Shown: positions 46,565-58,735 of the stretch, piece after piece
Numbering within the stretch: position 1 is the stretch's first letter
How the letters are laid out: every line of letters begins with the position of its first letter
Origin: Codonopsis lanceolata
Taxonomy: Eukaryota; Streptophyta; Magnoliopsida; Asterales; Campanulaceae
Direction of reading: 5' to 3'
Length of the DNA stretch: 64,000 nt
Assembly: GCA_013146195.2 (NCBI GenBank)
Contig: CM028382.1
Location: forward strand, 58,579,027-58,643,026
Position numbers and translations under genes: made by a program
The notes under the pieces: generated by a model
What the model was told of the DNA's origin: nothing
The model's database searches: none
What the model saw: the letters and a program-made list of their open reading frames with translations, nothing else

Positions 46565-48440
46565 TGAAATGGTTATAGACGAGCTAGGGTTTGAGGTTGT
46601 ATGTGTGCGTGGCGGTTGGCCATTGCGGAGTTTTGAGACCTACCTTGGATAGGAGGTAATTCATTATACGGATATTATGGTTGCTATTATCGCTATTATG
46701 AGTGCCCGTTGTATCGGTAGCTCATATGTATTAATACATACATTGCATTGTGTGTTGAGATTTAATTACTTTTGCTTTCCTCGATTTATGGATATTATTG
46801 AGGAGGATGTCCCGGTATGGGATTGGTTTATGGTTTTGGGTTGAATCTTGAATTGTCGATAGACAGTCGATTGAAGTAAAGTAATACGGTTATGTAAGCC
46901 TATATGGATGGCGATGATTATACATATGTGAATATTGAATATGTGATAATGCTACTAGTGGTAAATACTAGTGGTGTGTTAAATTTGTATGTTCTATGGA
47001 GATATGTGTACAGTAAAATAATTATACTTTGTTGTGTGATTTTTATGCGAGTAGGATGCACTTGAGTCACACGATTTATACTTAGTGGTTCTGAGATGGA
47101 TTACGGTTATTACGAGCAAGTATACCGTTAAATCGCGACTAATAGGGTGTCGTTGCCGCGCGAGAGTATTTCGTGTGTGTTTTAACGAATACGAGATTTT
47201 GGACTAAGGTAATGAAAGACTTTACAGAGTTTTGACGGTTGTGAGTACTAGAGTGAATGATACCTCTTTACTCTGGAGTTACTACGGAAGTATTGTTAGG
47301 CGAGTATAGTGAATATACGAACCTTGTTATTTGTTAGAGTTGTCCTTGTCTAGAAAATTATCACGAGGGAATTCTTATGCGTACTTCTTCTCGGTTTTGT
47401 GATATAAACATGTATGAATAGTTTCGAAATCTCATGCGCTATATTAGCTGTTTGATTAACCGATATGCATGGTTATGAGTTACACGAGTTTTATGCATTA
47501 CATGACTCGTGGGAATTACATGGAGTATATGAGATGATGTATGATGATACTTGGTTATTTTATATCGTACTTGCATGACATAAGTGTGTACATGCGACAC
47601 TACTAATGATAAAATTTTTATCATTTCGTTGATGATTAAATTATGAGTGAAATATATTTGTGATTATGAAGTATGAACATGCTTCTATGCATTAGTAAGC
47701 AATGTAAGTTGTTTGAAGTATAGCATGATAAAATCTTGATTCTCATGCCTTATGAATATGCCATGATTACTTATTTGTTGCATGATTATGTGAGCTGTAG
47801 TAAAGGATGCTTAAGATTTTTCTCATAACCCTTCGCATCCTTGCACAAGCTTTTGAAATCCAATTTAGCCGGTACCTAAATTGGTGATCAAAGAGGTTCG
47901 TTGGTGGACTAGGATTGGTAGTAAGCAGGTTAGGAATTGACTAAACCTCTTACCAGGAGAAAAGGAAAAATGAATGGAATAAATTTTCGCATGATGCTAT
48001 TATGTGCATTGTCTATGATTTGGAAGTTGGGAGCATGACTTGCATGATCATGAATGTTAACTTATTTGTTTTAGAAGTGTGTTGTGGAACACTCTTCCTT
48101 AAATTGTGAATTGCTCTATCGGCCATTTTACCTCTCATGATTTAGAATTCTTGTATTTATATTCCATGTTGTAGCTCCGAAGCAAATAGTTTCGGGAGAC
48201 TTATATTTATAAAGTCCTTGGATACGCTTCAATGATATATTTGGAATTCACATGCTTAATTAATTAGACATGGAAATTGTGAGTGCTATGTGACTCAAGT
48301 ATGAGTCAAGATATTTTCAACCTAAGTGCTTGGTATTATGGTTATTGAGAATTTTCGAACTTGTGTATGTGGGATTTTTGGCAGTTTGATTTTTGCCTAC
48401 TTGGTTAGTTTTAAGATAGTAGACTCGGAGACTGAGTCTA
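46565..48440. other. Non-coding block in place of protease-RT-RNase H
   Basis: No pol motif in any frame over 1.9 kb. Around 47810-47960 the order cgcatcct, aagcttttgaa, tgatcaaagaggttcgt, taggaattgacta matches the internal region of element B at 25660-25790. Confidence 0.6.
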
Positions 48441-48441
48441 G

Positions 48442-49380
48442 GTGTATGGTTTGAGTAGAGTTTGTGTTCCCTCAATTGATGAGGTGAAGCAACTTGTGTT
48501 GGGTGAAGCCCACCAGGTAAAGTATGTTATCCATCCGGGGAGTATGATAATATATAAGGATTTGAAGAAACAATTTTGGTGGAATGGCATGAAGCGACAG
48601 ATAGCGGATTTTGTGTCGAGGTGTCTCACCTGTCAGCAGGTGAAGGTGGAACACCAAAGAACCGCGGGGTTGCTGCAGCCATTGGATATCCCGGAGTGGA
48701 AATGGGAACATGTTACGATGGATTTTGTTTCCGCGTACTCGTAGAGGTTTTGATGTCGTTTTGGTTGTTGTTGATCGGCTCACGAAGTCGGCTCATTTTA
48801 TTCCGAATGCTATGACTTATTCATTGAGTCAGTTAGCGGCATAGTATGTGCAGGAGATTGTTAGATTGCACGGGGTTCCAGTTAGTATTGTTTCAGACCG
48901 GGATCCGAGATTTACATCGAGGTTTGGCAGGCTTTACAAGAAGCTATGAGGACCAAGTTGAACTTTAGCACAGCTTTTCACCCTCAGACAGACGGTTAGT
49001 CCGAGAGAACAATTCAGATACTGGAAGATATGTTACGGGTTTGTACGATTGATTTTAAGGGGAGATTTGGAGTTTCAGGTTGGAGACTTTGTATCTCTTA
49101 AGGTATCGCCTAGAAGGGGTACCAAGAGATTTGACTTACAGGGTGGCTTTACCGCCGTCTTTGTCGGAGATTCATAATGTGTTTCATGTGTCTATGCTCC
49201 GGAAATATCTTAAGGATGATTCCCATGTTCTTGAGTATGAGGAGATTACTTTTCGGTAGGCCATTTGTCTTATGTGGAGAAACCGGTGAAGATATTGACA
49301 CGAAAGTCCTTTGGAAGAATCACGAGATCGAGGAAACAGCAGGAGACCGAGTTGGAGATGCGATATCCCATTTGTTTGAT
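48442..49380 (+). pseudogene. Tekay-like integrase, broken
   Basis: The first part is intact: VPSIDEVKQLVLGEAH, HPGSMIIYKDLKKQFWW, CLTCQQVKVEHQR (the H2C2 zinc finger), AGLLQPLDIPEWKWEH and MDFV (48466-48735). After a frame change come [29 protein letters not shown] and AFHPQTDG, with stops. A deletion then joins to DLEFQVGDFVSLKVSPRRG, LP.LSEIHNVFHVSMLRKY and YEEI. The first catalytic Asp region and the DRD block are still visible in separate frames. No functional integrase is possible. Confidence 0.9.
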
Positions 49381-49427
49381 GACTACGGTAAAAATTTAGG
49401 GGCTAAATTCCTTAAAGTAGGGAAGAA

Positions 49428-49554
49428 TGTAAAACCACTGATTTATTGCTTGCTTGCTTGTTTATGCATGAATTCATACACTTATAATCATCATGAATAT
49501 GTTCATTTAGCTCCGTTTATGTTTAGAGTCAATAGCATGATCGTTGGCGTCGTT
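49428..49554 (+). repeat. Start of 3' LTR of element A, cut by the gap
   Basis: The first 127 bp match 42135-42262 apart from a few small differences, then Ns begin. It follows the purine-rich tract. Confidence 0.92.
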
Positions 49555-49654
49555 NNNNNNNNNNNNNNNNNNNNNNNNNNNNNNNNNNNNNNNNNNNNNN
49601 NNNNNNNNNNNNNNNNNNNNNNNNNNNNNNNNNNNNNNNNNNNNNNNNNNNNNN
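49555..49654. other. Scaffold gap (100 N)
   Basis: Exactly 100 Ns. The left side is 127 bp into an LTR about 3.7 kb long; the right side begins at the PBS of another element whose 5' LTR should be about 4.5 kb. The true gap is therefore probably several kb. Confidence 0.97.
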
Positions 49655-51205
49655 CGTTGGTATCGTAGCTTTTGTTAGCTATAAGCCGTGATAGGATCCA
49701 TGGCCTAGATCGTGTAGCGTCGTCGGTATTTTCCGTTGAGCGTTTTGATTTGTGCCCATATCGGCATGTTCTCTTGTGCATATAGGACTTGGATTACTAA
49801 GTTCTCGTTGGTCTAGATTCCGTGAATGCAAGTTTGTGCTTAAGAGCATCATATTTTTTCCCGTATTGCCTTTAAGCTGCGCTTATACCACGAGTATGAT
49901 GTTACCTTGTGGAACTATCATTTCTTGCCCGTATGGGTTAGCCGATAAACTCGTGTTGTCGATTCCAAAGTGATCGCATGTGTTGCTAATGCCTTTGACG
50001 TTATTATACGCTTCTTGAACGAGGTGGCTAAGCCTCCCGTACGCGTGTTGTATTCCAAAATCGCTATACGTATATATATAGACATGATAATACTTGACCA
50101 TGAGTCCCTGTATTGTTGGTATTATAGAATTGAATATTCTTTCCTGATAACTACTTTCCTGGTATAGAGAGGACTACTCCGATAGAGGGAATATTGTCCC
50201 GACTCCATAACGAGACTTGGTGAGTAACCGGCAGGTGATCCCGTGAATTCTAATTTGAATTGGTTGTCAACCCGTACACTGCTTGACCCATAGTGGTTGA
50301 AGTCTTCTAGTTAGTAACCATTTGCTACCTAGGGATGCATAAGTTATTGTGTTTACTTGTTGCTAAGTCTAATACGTTAATAAGAGTATTAGCGTAGTGT
50401 AACATGCTTTATCTATCATAAATAGATTATTAAGGGTATGAATATTCCATACTTGGTATACCTGCATAATAGATTAATATGCTATGTACATGATATTGAT
50501 TGCCATGCCTGTATGTGAATTATATTATATGCATGAGACCTGATGAAGGATGCTATTGTGTGATTTGCAACCCCTCGCATCCTAAACGACGAAAGCTTTT
50601 GAAGTTTCAGAGGGCCCCTGACTTGATTATCAAGAGGTCTTCGTCGGAGAACTAGAACGGTATTATATGATATAGGAATTGACCGAACCCGTTACCAGAT
50701 GGAATAAATTGAAAGTGGTATCTTGTTTTGCTTGTGCAAATATGTGCAACATGTATATTGAAATCATGCCATGAATGAAAAAGAACTTGAGACTTGATCA
50801 AATGAGTGCCGTTCTACTTGATTTTAGTGTAAGGCGTTGGACCTAGAGTTAGGTTAATCGTGGCCGGGATAATTTTGTGCCGGAACTCTTGTTAGGATGT
50901 TTGTTAATTCGGCGCAACTATTGCACATGCTTAAGAATTACTTGATTAGTTGATAAAGAGGAATTTTCACCTCAATGTCACGTTTGTTGGAACTTCGTAA
51001 GCCTTGATAATGTCCTTGAACCCCGTCAAGTCAAGATGACTCGACTTTGGAATTGATTGGAGGGATATTTAAATATTTCTTTCCCTCGTGTTTTGGGGCA
51101 CACTAAGGTGGTTTTCCTTGACATCATTTGTAAGCTATAGTTTGAACTTTGGTGATTGTAGGATTGTGGAATTCGTGGACCTAATTCTTTTTAAGGTGGT
51201 GAGGA
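49655..51205 (+). mobile_element. Coding-free internal region of element B2
   Basis: Begins with a slightly altered PBS (gttggtatcgtagc) and ends with the PPT aaggtggtgagga (51193-51205). It matches 24724-26298 closely throughout, with small indels, and has no gag or pol. The 5' LTR is presumed lost in the gap. Together with B1 it shows that the non-coding form itself spreads as a family. Confidence 0.88.
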
Positions 51206-54200
51206 TGTAAGACCCCGAACCTTCGTGTAATTGACTTTATTGCTTTGCGTGTCGCTCAACCGTAAGTCCTCGCTTATTTGACTTGAGGTAAGAACCTTGA
51301 TTTATACAGGAAAGCTATATAAGAGCCAATATATTAGTTCCATGTATTCCATAGACCTTAACTAGTTAAAGTTACAAGTCGCATCGACGCTGCTCGTTAC
51401 TTGACTCTGCTTAGTGTTTCCTCACGTAGTTCTTTCGTGAGACCTCGATTTTGCTCCTAATCATTCCTCCACTTGTCTTGAGAGTTATTGAGTCTCATAA
51501 GGCCTTGGTACACAAGTTTTATGCTTGTTTGTTGAATCGCCAGCTCGACCGTGTTGATTTTGGCCTTAGCGTTTCCCTCGTTGTCGTATTGCCTCTATTT
51601 CGTCGCATTTAAGTGTTCGATGAATTCTTGGCTTTATATTCAGATCTTAGCCATGTTTAAACAAGTCTTTTCATGCCCAAGTCATCTTTGTTTGATTGGT
51701 GTTTGTTGGTAGTTTGATTCTTTGATCATTCGTCGCGTGAGTGAGTGGTGCCTTGTTCTATCTTGTTCCTGCTTGTTGTTCGGTGTGTTTCCGACTTGTT
51801 TTGAGTAGGGTTAGACTTAGAATGGTTGCCCAAAAGTTTGGGATCATTTAGGACTAGTTTAGATCAAGTTTTAGAGGTTCTGGGAGCCGAGGCGCCGCAT
51901 GGGACCTTGCGAGGCGCCCCGCCTCAACAGAGAGAGCAATTTCAAAATGGACTGAACTGGGAGTAGCCTCAGAGAATGAGGCGGTCGCATGATGGAGAGG
52001 GTGAGGCGCCCGCCTCACCGCCGGAAGTGCATTTACGGGATTTCTTTCCCCTGTTTTTTTGAGTGAAAACCTATACTACCCCCACTTTAAACCCTCCCTT
52101 TGCCTTGTCCACAGCTAGAAGGGCGGTGATGGTCATCCCTCACCCTTATTGATCCAATTCTCCCTCTTCCTCCCTCATTTTCACCATTCAACCGTGAGTT
52201 TAGAGAGAGAGGAGGAGGAGCTTCCATGGGAGATTTGCCGATTCCCGGAGTTCCGGCCATCGGATTGTCGAGCCGTGACCGCCATCGCGAAGCCCTCGCC
52301 GAGTAGAGTCTTTCCCCTCGGTTTGTCTTCCACATCCTAGAAGTTTGTGGCTCGATTGAGGTACGTTGCTTAAGCCCTAGTTTCTCTCTACAAGTATCTT
52401 GATGATAGATTGATAGAAACTTGTTCCTTGTGATTTATTGTTATTATACATGTCAAAATGATATGTTTCCATGAATATCGATAGATTTTGGTTGGGTTGA
52501 AACCGAATGGGTTTATTGTGTATATTGGAATTCTTATAATTTAAGATTGAGGGTTGTTGGGTTAGAAACCCGGATAAATTGTAAATCCCAAATTATGCCT
52601 CGAAATAGAAATTTGGAACTTTGTAGTTTGACCCAAATGAAGTCAATTAATTATAAAATTGGTTATTTGAATCTTAGGATAAATTCCTATATCTCCTTGT
52701 GTTCATTGAATCTCAATTGCGAAACGATGAGAATTGCTCGGGTGAGACTAAATTGTTAATAAGATTGATTCTTGGTTTAGGACTCTAATTGAGTCTCTTG
52801 AATGATGATTGAGTGCGAGACTATCGCTAACCCTTGGGTGGTTTATGTGTGAATTCGAGAATGCGTAACTCGAATGACGACATATTTTGAATGGGTTCAA
52901 TTATGAACTAGAACCAATAATACTATTGGACTCTTAATGAAGTCCCAAGATTGGTAGGAATGTAATATGTGACTTTACTTGGGAACCTTGTTACCCTCCT
53001 TGGAAAATCCGGGATTTCTTCGTGACCATTCTTCCTTAGGGAGGATATTCGAACCGTGTATGCCTTAGTAACCTCTATGATTAACATCTTGAGTTGTCGT
53101 TAAGATGACTGAACAGTCATCCAAGTCATGTGTGTGGTGATGGATTTATGAAATACCATAATATGGTTAATTGATGAATCTTGAGTAGTCTTTAGTCTCC
53201 TGTTCTTCAAGAAGTGCATGCTTGATCTTTAGTTCTTAAGGGAACCTCGAGGGGATTTTATTATGTTATATATATATCTTATGATTCTATAGAACTGAGC
53301 TTGATGAGATTGGTTTGTGAATGATGCATGAACTTCTATGTCTACTTGAGATTTGACCTTTAAGCACATTGTGTGTCTTATCGTCACAATTATCTTCCTA
53401 TTGAGTATCAACGTGCCGTAATTTATGATTCTAGTAACAAATGGAATTTCGAACTTGAATTTGATCTAAACTCAGTTGGACAATAGTCAACTTAGGTTTC
53501 CGCCTTCTATACTTGACTTAGTAAATTTGAACTAAGGTTCCTAAGTGGAACGAGAAATTAACCCTGCCTTAAATAAGAACCTAGAAAGGAGTCTTGGAAC
53601 ACATATAGTGTTCAAACTCTATTTGACTGGAATTATAGAAATGACTCGACGGAGTCGATGCTAGTGAGTCATTTAACAATACCGACTCCACGATCAACCC
53701 CTACAACGCTTGAAATCCGTTTAACTAGAATACTAGTTTCGAGATTCTTAATTTAATTCATGCTCATGCTTGATTTCTAGTTGTAAAAGAATAACATGCC
53801 CACTTGACTTGAATGAGACCGCTATTACTGTGCTCGTCCTTGCTTGATTTCTTAAATAAGTAAATATTACTTGTTTTCCCCGATAAGTCCAGCTGTCTTG
53901 TCTTGCTTGTCTTACTTGTCTTGTCTTGCTTGTCTTACCTGTCTTTGCCTTGCTCTGCCTTGCCTCTTGCTTTGCCTTGCTGTCTTGCCTCTTGCCTTAC
54001 TGCCTTGCCTTGCCTTCCCTGGTTGACAATTGTCTCACCGATTACGAATCATGAGATTCGTGATAGTGATGGGTTGCCGAACCGAACGGCAAACCCTCCA
54101 TTCTTGATCACTTTGGAGAAGAGTACCTTGTGTAACCATTATGGGCGCTTGGAATAATACTATCACGGGTCGATGTACCATCTCGCATATACGACAAAGA

Positions 54201-55690
54201 CGCTCCTCGTTCTGATCAGCTTATCTTGCAGAGCTACATGGCGACACATTTATATCCTATCCTCTTATATGTGGATTTCTTCTAGCAATTCTGAAGACAA
54301 AGTGCTATCATGAATATGTAAACTAAATGCCTATATATATATACTTGTTCTTGATCGCTTGACTTCCGTGATAGGCCTGTGAATTGTATGATAAGTATAT
54401 ACGCAGATATACATACTCCTACTTGATTTCCCGACACTGATATGTATATATATGTAGATATACATACTCTTACTTGATTTACCCTGATTGTCTTCGTATG
54501 TATATAATTGTAGATATGCATATCCTTACAGGATAAAACTTCCATGAATGAATTGCTTGGTACATAAATGAATTTACATACCACACTTGATAATCCTATG
54601 AGGGACTTGGTATATGAATATTTATAAATATGCATACTTCTATTTAATCATTCTATGAGAGGCTTGGGATGTCCTACGAATAGATATACATCCATAATCA
54701 TGATTATTCTTGTGCCTTGCTTCCTGACCTGTTTGACTGTTTGTGAACAGGGAATTCACCCTGATTCATCTTGGTAGTCTGGTAAAGGACCGGTTTTCAT
54801 TCAGTACAACCCGACTTACTGGGTCTTCGTCGTAAAATGATATCTTTTCTTCTTATGGCAATATTCAATTTATGTCATATTGTTTAGTAGTAACGTACTG
54901 GGTCATTATGACTCATCCCGTACTTTGTTTCTAGTTGCAGTTCAGGAGTCGTTTTGAGGATGCATAGTACATGACCGTAGCAGACCACAGTTGATCGATA
55001 GCTCGAGCCTAGTACGTGTGTTCGTGATTGGAACAGTCAATAATTCCGAGTAGTAACTTGTAGACTCCTATCTCATCTAGTACCCTTGATTTGTATATCA
55101 TAATTTTCTATTCTTGTGAGCTCGTTGTATTGTAAGGTTATTTAGACTTTACAGTCGGGTAGAATACTTGGGTTTTGATTTGGTTCTCCTTGGGCCGACG
55201 TGTTGTGTTGTTGCTCCTAGTCTTGGTTTTTATATTCAGTTGTCTCCCAGGCACGCAGTAGCTTTGGGTTTTTCTCTATCCTAGTTATTATTATTATTGT
55301 TGGTTAACCCCGGTATGCTTTAGCCGTGGGTAAGTGTTTTATCAGGTTGGGTTCTTGTTGAAACGCCGGCCTGGGTGCCGATGGTTGGTCCAGCGTCTGC
55401 AATGTTGCGGCACGCGAGTTTCTTTTTCTTTCCTTCTTGAGATTTAAGTCTCCCTTGGCATCTTTGACCTTGGTTTCGAGCTTCATAGCTCGGGACTACT
55501 TTTCTTTTCATTTCCGCATCTCCGAAATTTTGAAATACGTATTTTAGTACTACTTCTTGTTCTTGTCTAGAGCTTGTTAGCTTGACTGTCCGACTCGCAC
55601 TATTATTTTATAAGTGCTTGTCCTCTTCTTGCCTTGTTCTTGCGACGTGACCTTGGGATTCCGTTCCGGAATCCGGGTTGGGTCGTCACA
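51206..55690 (+). repeat. Long LTR, family B, copy 3 (3' LTR of B2, 4485 bp)
   Basis: Runs from TGTAAGACCCCGA to gggtcgtcaca and is homologous along its length to 20247-24723 and 26299-30725. It has the palindrome at 54044-54061 and its own arrangement of the minisatellite (about 53888-54020). The next bases, gttgc then ggcacgcgag, continue a related LTR, so this element inserted into another LTR; gttgc may be the 5-bp target duplication. Confidence 0.9.
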
Positions 55691-55978
55691 GTTGCGGCAC
55701 GCGAGTTTTGTTTTTCCTCCTTTGAGAGATAATGTCTCTCTTGGTTTCATTGTCGTTGGTTTCGAGCTTCATAGCTTGGGACTTCTTTCTTATATTGCTT
55801 CCGCTGATTCGATTTTTGAACTACCGTATTTTAGTGCGGTGTTATGTTCATGTTTAGAGCGAGTTTGCTCGACTGTTTGACTAGCACTACTGTTTATCAA
55901 GTGCTTGCCCTTTTATTAAGTTAGTTCCAGCGGCACGACCTTGGTATTTCGTGTTGGAATCCGGGTCGGGTCGTTACA
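55691..55978 (+). repeat. 3' tail of a related LTR (family F)
   Basis: Diverged but colinear with the last ~290 bp of LTR family B (ggcacgcgag, ttggtttcgagcttcatag, ttccgc, ggaatccgggtcgggtcgt), ending gttaca. The bases after it are intron-like sequence of the BI-1 gene. Confidence 0.8.
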
Positions 55979-56414
55979 TTTACAAATATAAGTACATTGC
56001 CAAATATGTGCTATGTTTTTATGGAATTACTTTGACTGTATATATGCTATCTTATATCTTCAAAATCTGTAGTCATCATTAATGAAATTGGATAGGTTTG
56101 TATGCTTGTAAATTGTAATCAGAAACTTGGATGTGCTGCCTCTCCTGTCTGTCCAGAGTTTTGTGGGATGCCCTGTACTGGGTTAGGGAGCAATTGGCTG
56201 CAAACTGATGTTATTAATTTAAAATTGGCCAACTAAAGTAATTTTTATGGTATAATGATATCATGAAGTGCTGTTGATGGTATTTTGAGTCAAAAATATC
56301 CACATTGCAGATTTGCTTGCTGTAATTGTTGGACTTCTATCTATCTTGGGGGAGGGGGGGTTGTCCTTTGTGTTAATGTCATGTGATCATGAAAATCTTT
56401 GGCTGGTATTGCAG
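55979..56414 (+). other. Intron-like sequence upstream of the BI-1 exons
   Basis: T-rich sequence with stops in all frames, ending in a typical acceptor (ggtattgcag at 56414). The preceding BI-1 exon was not found here, so the LTR insertion lies in, or has replaced, the intron and upstream gene. Confidence 0.6.
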
Positions 56415-57019
56415 CATTGTTGTGAGCGCATTTGTTGGAACCACAATAGCCTTTGGATGTTTCTTAGTAGCAGCCATATTGGCAAGGCGCAGAGAGTATC
56501 TTTATCTAGGTGGCCTTCTTTCCTCTTGTCTTTCCATCCTTTTTTGGTTACACTTTGCATCATCCATTTTCGGAGGTTCTGTGACCCTCTTCAAGTTTGA
56601 GGTATGATGTCTCTATCTTTGGTTGTAGCTTTGTATCTTTATGACATAGCATGGTTTTAGTTCTAATTATTCTACTATTTTAATAACAAGCAGCTATACT
56701 TTGGACTCCTCGATTTTGTCGGCTACGTACATGGTGGCCAGGATATAATTGAGAAGGCTCACCTTGGAGACTTGGACTATGTGAAACACGCCCTCGCACT
56801 TTTCATCGACTTTGTTGATGTCTTTTTTCGCATCCTAATCATCATGGTGAGTAATTCATGTTGTTCCCCATCCTTTTCAAATATGTTACTTATCACTTTA
56901 CTGTATAAATGTATAATGTGGTCTGTTTTTATGAGTCATGTTATTTACATGTACTTTAATATTTGCAGTTGAAGAACGCATCTGAGAAGGAAGAGAAGAA
57001 GAAGAAGAGAAGAAACTAA
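56415..57019 (+). CDS. BI-1: Bax inhibitor-1 family protein, last three exons (5' part absent)
   Basis: Three exons with GT-AG borders: 56415-56601, 56694-56846 and 56969-57019 (TAA). They read IVVSAFVGTTIAFGCF, ARRREYLYLGGLLSS, LHFASSIFGG, FKFELYFGLLDFVGY, QDIIEKAHLGDLDYVKHALA, FIDFVDVFFRILIIM and a basic tail ending EEKKKKRRN. This is the C-terminal half (about 129 of some 247 residues) of plant BI-1, an ER membrane protein that restrains cell death and affects calcium leak. The usual VGYMVVDTQD stretch reads VGYVHGGQD, so one residue and the conserved Asp are missing; the second conserved acidic site (FIDF) remains. Upstream exons are not in the adjoining sequence, where an LTR tail ends at 55978. 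It may be a pseudogene or a diverged copy. Confidence 0.9.
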
Positions 57020-57400
57020 GCTTGAGGTGGAAATGTCTCTGACCATAAAGTAGATGATAAAACTCTGTTCTCAAATGTGAAAACTGATATGGTGTCGGCA
57101 ATAACTTGGACTTTGTTTCAATTCTTATGAACAATGTTTCATTGTTTACTGTGTTGGAGATATATTTTTCTTATATGCGAATGACTTAAAGTTCAAACGG
57201 GTTGACTCGTCTTAACCCGATATATATATTTGACATGTTTATTATTTTTGGGTTGTACCGTGTCGTATAACGCCCCTGATGAGAAATGCTTGAAATATAT
57301 TTTGTTTATCTTCGACATAGGTATTTTTTGCACTTTGTTTAAATTCTTATGGATGATATTTCGTTGTTTAATGTGTTGGGGGTATATTTTATTTATCCAT
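57020..57400 (+). repeat. BI-1 3' UTR region with a local duplication
   Basis: A 62-bp block from actttgtttcaattctta to gagatatattttt (57108-57169) is repeated in diverged form at 57329-57390. The spacing of 221 bp suggests a tandem duplication of the 3' UTR. Confidence 0.65.
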
Positions 57401-58735
57401 AAAAAAATAAAAAAATAAATAAATGGGTTAAAGTGGGTTGACCCGCTTCAACCCAACCCATCTGACCCATTTAATATTTGGGTTGTGGCAGGCACGACTC
57501 ACTTCAACTCATTACCCACTCCAACCCAACCCAACCCAATTGGACAGGCCTGGACCCAACAAATCCCGACGCAGCACATGAAGTATAGAAATGGGAAGAG
57601 AGTTAACATGATCATAGTGTTCAAAATCCTTGGGAAATATGACATAATCTGTGTGTACCCAGTCTAGGCTCTAGCCTGAAAATCATGAATTTCATATTCA
57701 TGCATCCAAGAATTACGATGTTTGCCCGATAAAGCCATAACACCAACTAAGGAATTGGATTCTATATCAATATATGTTAAGATTAAAAGTTTTTTTTTTA
57801 TTAATCTTAGTTAGAAAAGGTCTTAGCTAGCTTATTAGGAAAGGGTAGTTAAACAAGTTTAGACTTTAACTAGTTCAAATATTGTTTTTCTATTTGTGAG
57901 GATATCTGAGCTTATGTGTATGGATTGGATCCTTACTTTCAACCTGTTAAGAACATGAAACAACACCTTAGTGGAAGTGCAAGACACGGCATCGCGAAAC
58001 AACTCTGGTGTCAGAGTAAGAATCGTGTATAGTCAAAGTAATTTGACAGTGTTTCTAGGCTATAGAAAGTGTGTTCCCATTTAGGGTATATATAGGCCCC
58101 CAAGGTGATAGAATGTCTAGGATTGGGCTTTGTAGTTACTTATTAGGGTATGGAGATAACCCCTAAATTGTAGGGGTGTTAGGCGACCGACCGCGTAATA
58201 ACCAGAGTGTATACGAAAAAAACTTCGTTCATATTAGGAAACATTTGACCTATCTCGGAGCACAAGTCTCTGATGGTCACCGATCAAGTGCTCGGCCGGG
58301 AGGGTATGGTCGTGCTCGGCTATTGATGCATACTTATAGTGAAAAGTATAACTCTTGGGGATGGCCCCCTGGACAGAGAAAAATGACCTTTGTCCGGCCA
58401 GGTTTTGAAGGGAATAGATAGAGGGGATCCTAATCGAACATTCGGTTGACTTTGCCTGATGCCCACGTGGGACTCATGTGACTGGGCTCGTGACTGTGAC
58501 GCCTGCATGTGCTTTCCTCATGACCGGCTTTAGCCTTGGCATATCATCTTGTATTATAAATAAAAGTTTATAGTTCAACTGAGTGGTATTGTTATTGTTG
58601 ACTTTTCAAATTTCTTTATCCGTTCAAACAATAATCGAATAAATGTCTGCTTGTTCGCTAATATGAGTTGCTGTTTTTTTAATTTCCTTCTGCTTTCATT
58701 CTACGTCACAACAAATAAGACGAGGCTCTGGCGCC
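57401..58735. other. No gene identified; possible LTR-like stretch near 57960-58630
   Basis: Contains gggttgacccgcttcaaccc-like phrases (57420-57550) and a GC-richer section (58180-58520, with gtgctcggccggg). The latter recalls Tat-type LTRs but has no confirmed ends or PBS. Confidence 0.35.

Larger units (their letters stand above)
45820..49427 (+). mobile_element. Internal region of Tekay-like element A, decayed
   Basis: Between the LTR at 42135 and the second LTR start at 49428. A gag remnant (46247-46564) is followed by about 1.9 kb without coding motifs, then integrase (48442-49380), and a purine-rich tract (aaagtagggaaga, 49415-49427) before the LTR. Protease, RT and RNase H are missing. 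The non-coding block (47820-47950) resembles the internal region of element B, so the two families are related. Confidence 0.8.

Noticed and set aside
42135..49554. Complete autonomous gypsy element
   Set aside because: LTR starts and the PPT are present, but protease, RT and RNase H are missing, integrase is frameshifted and deleted, and the PBS is decayed.
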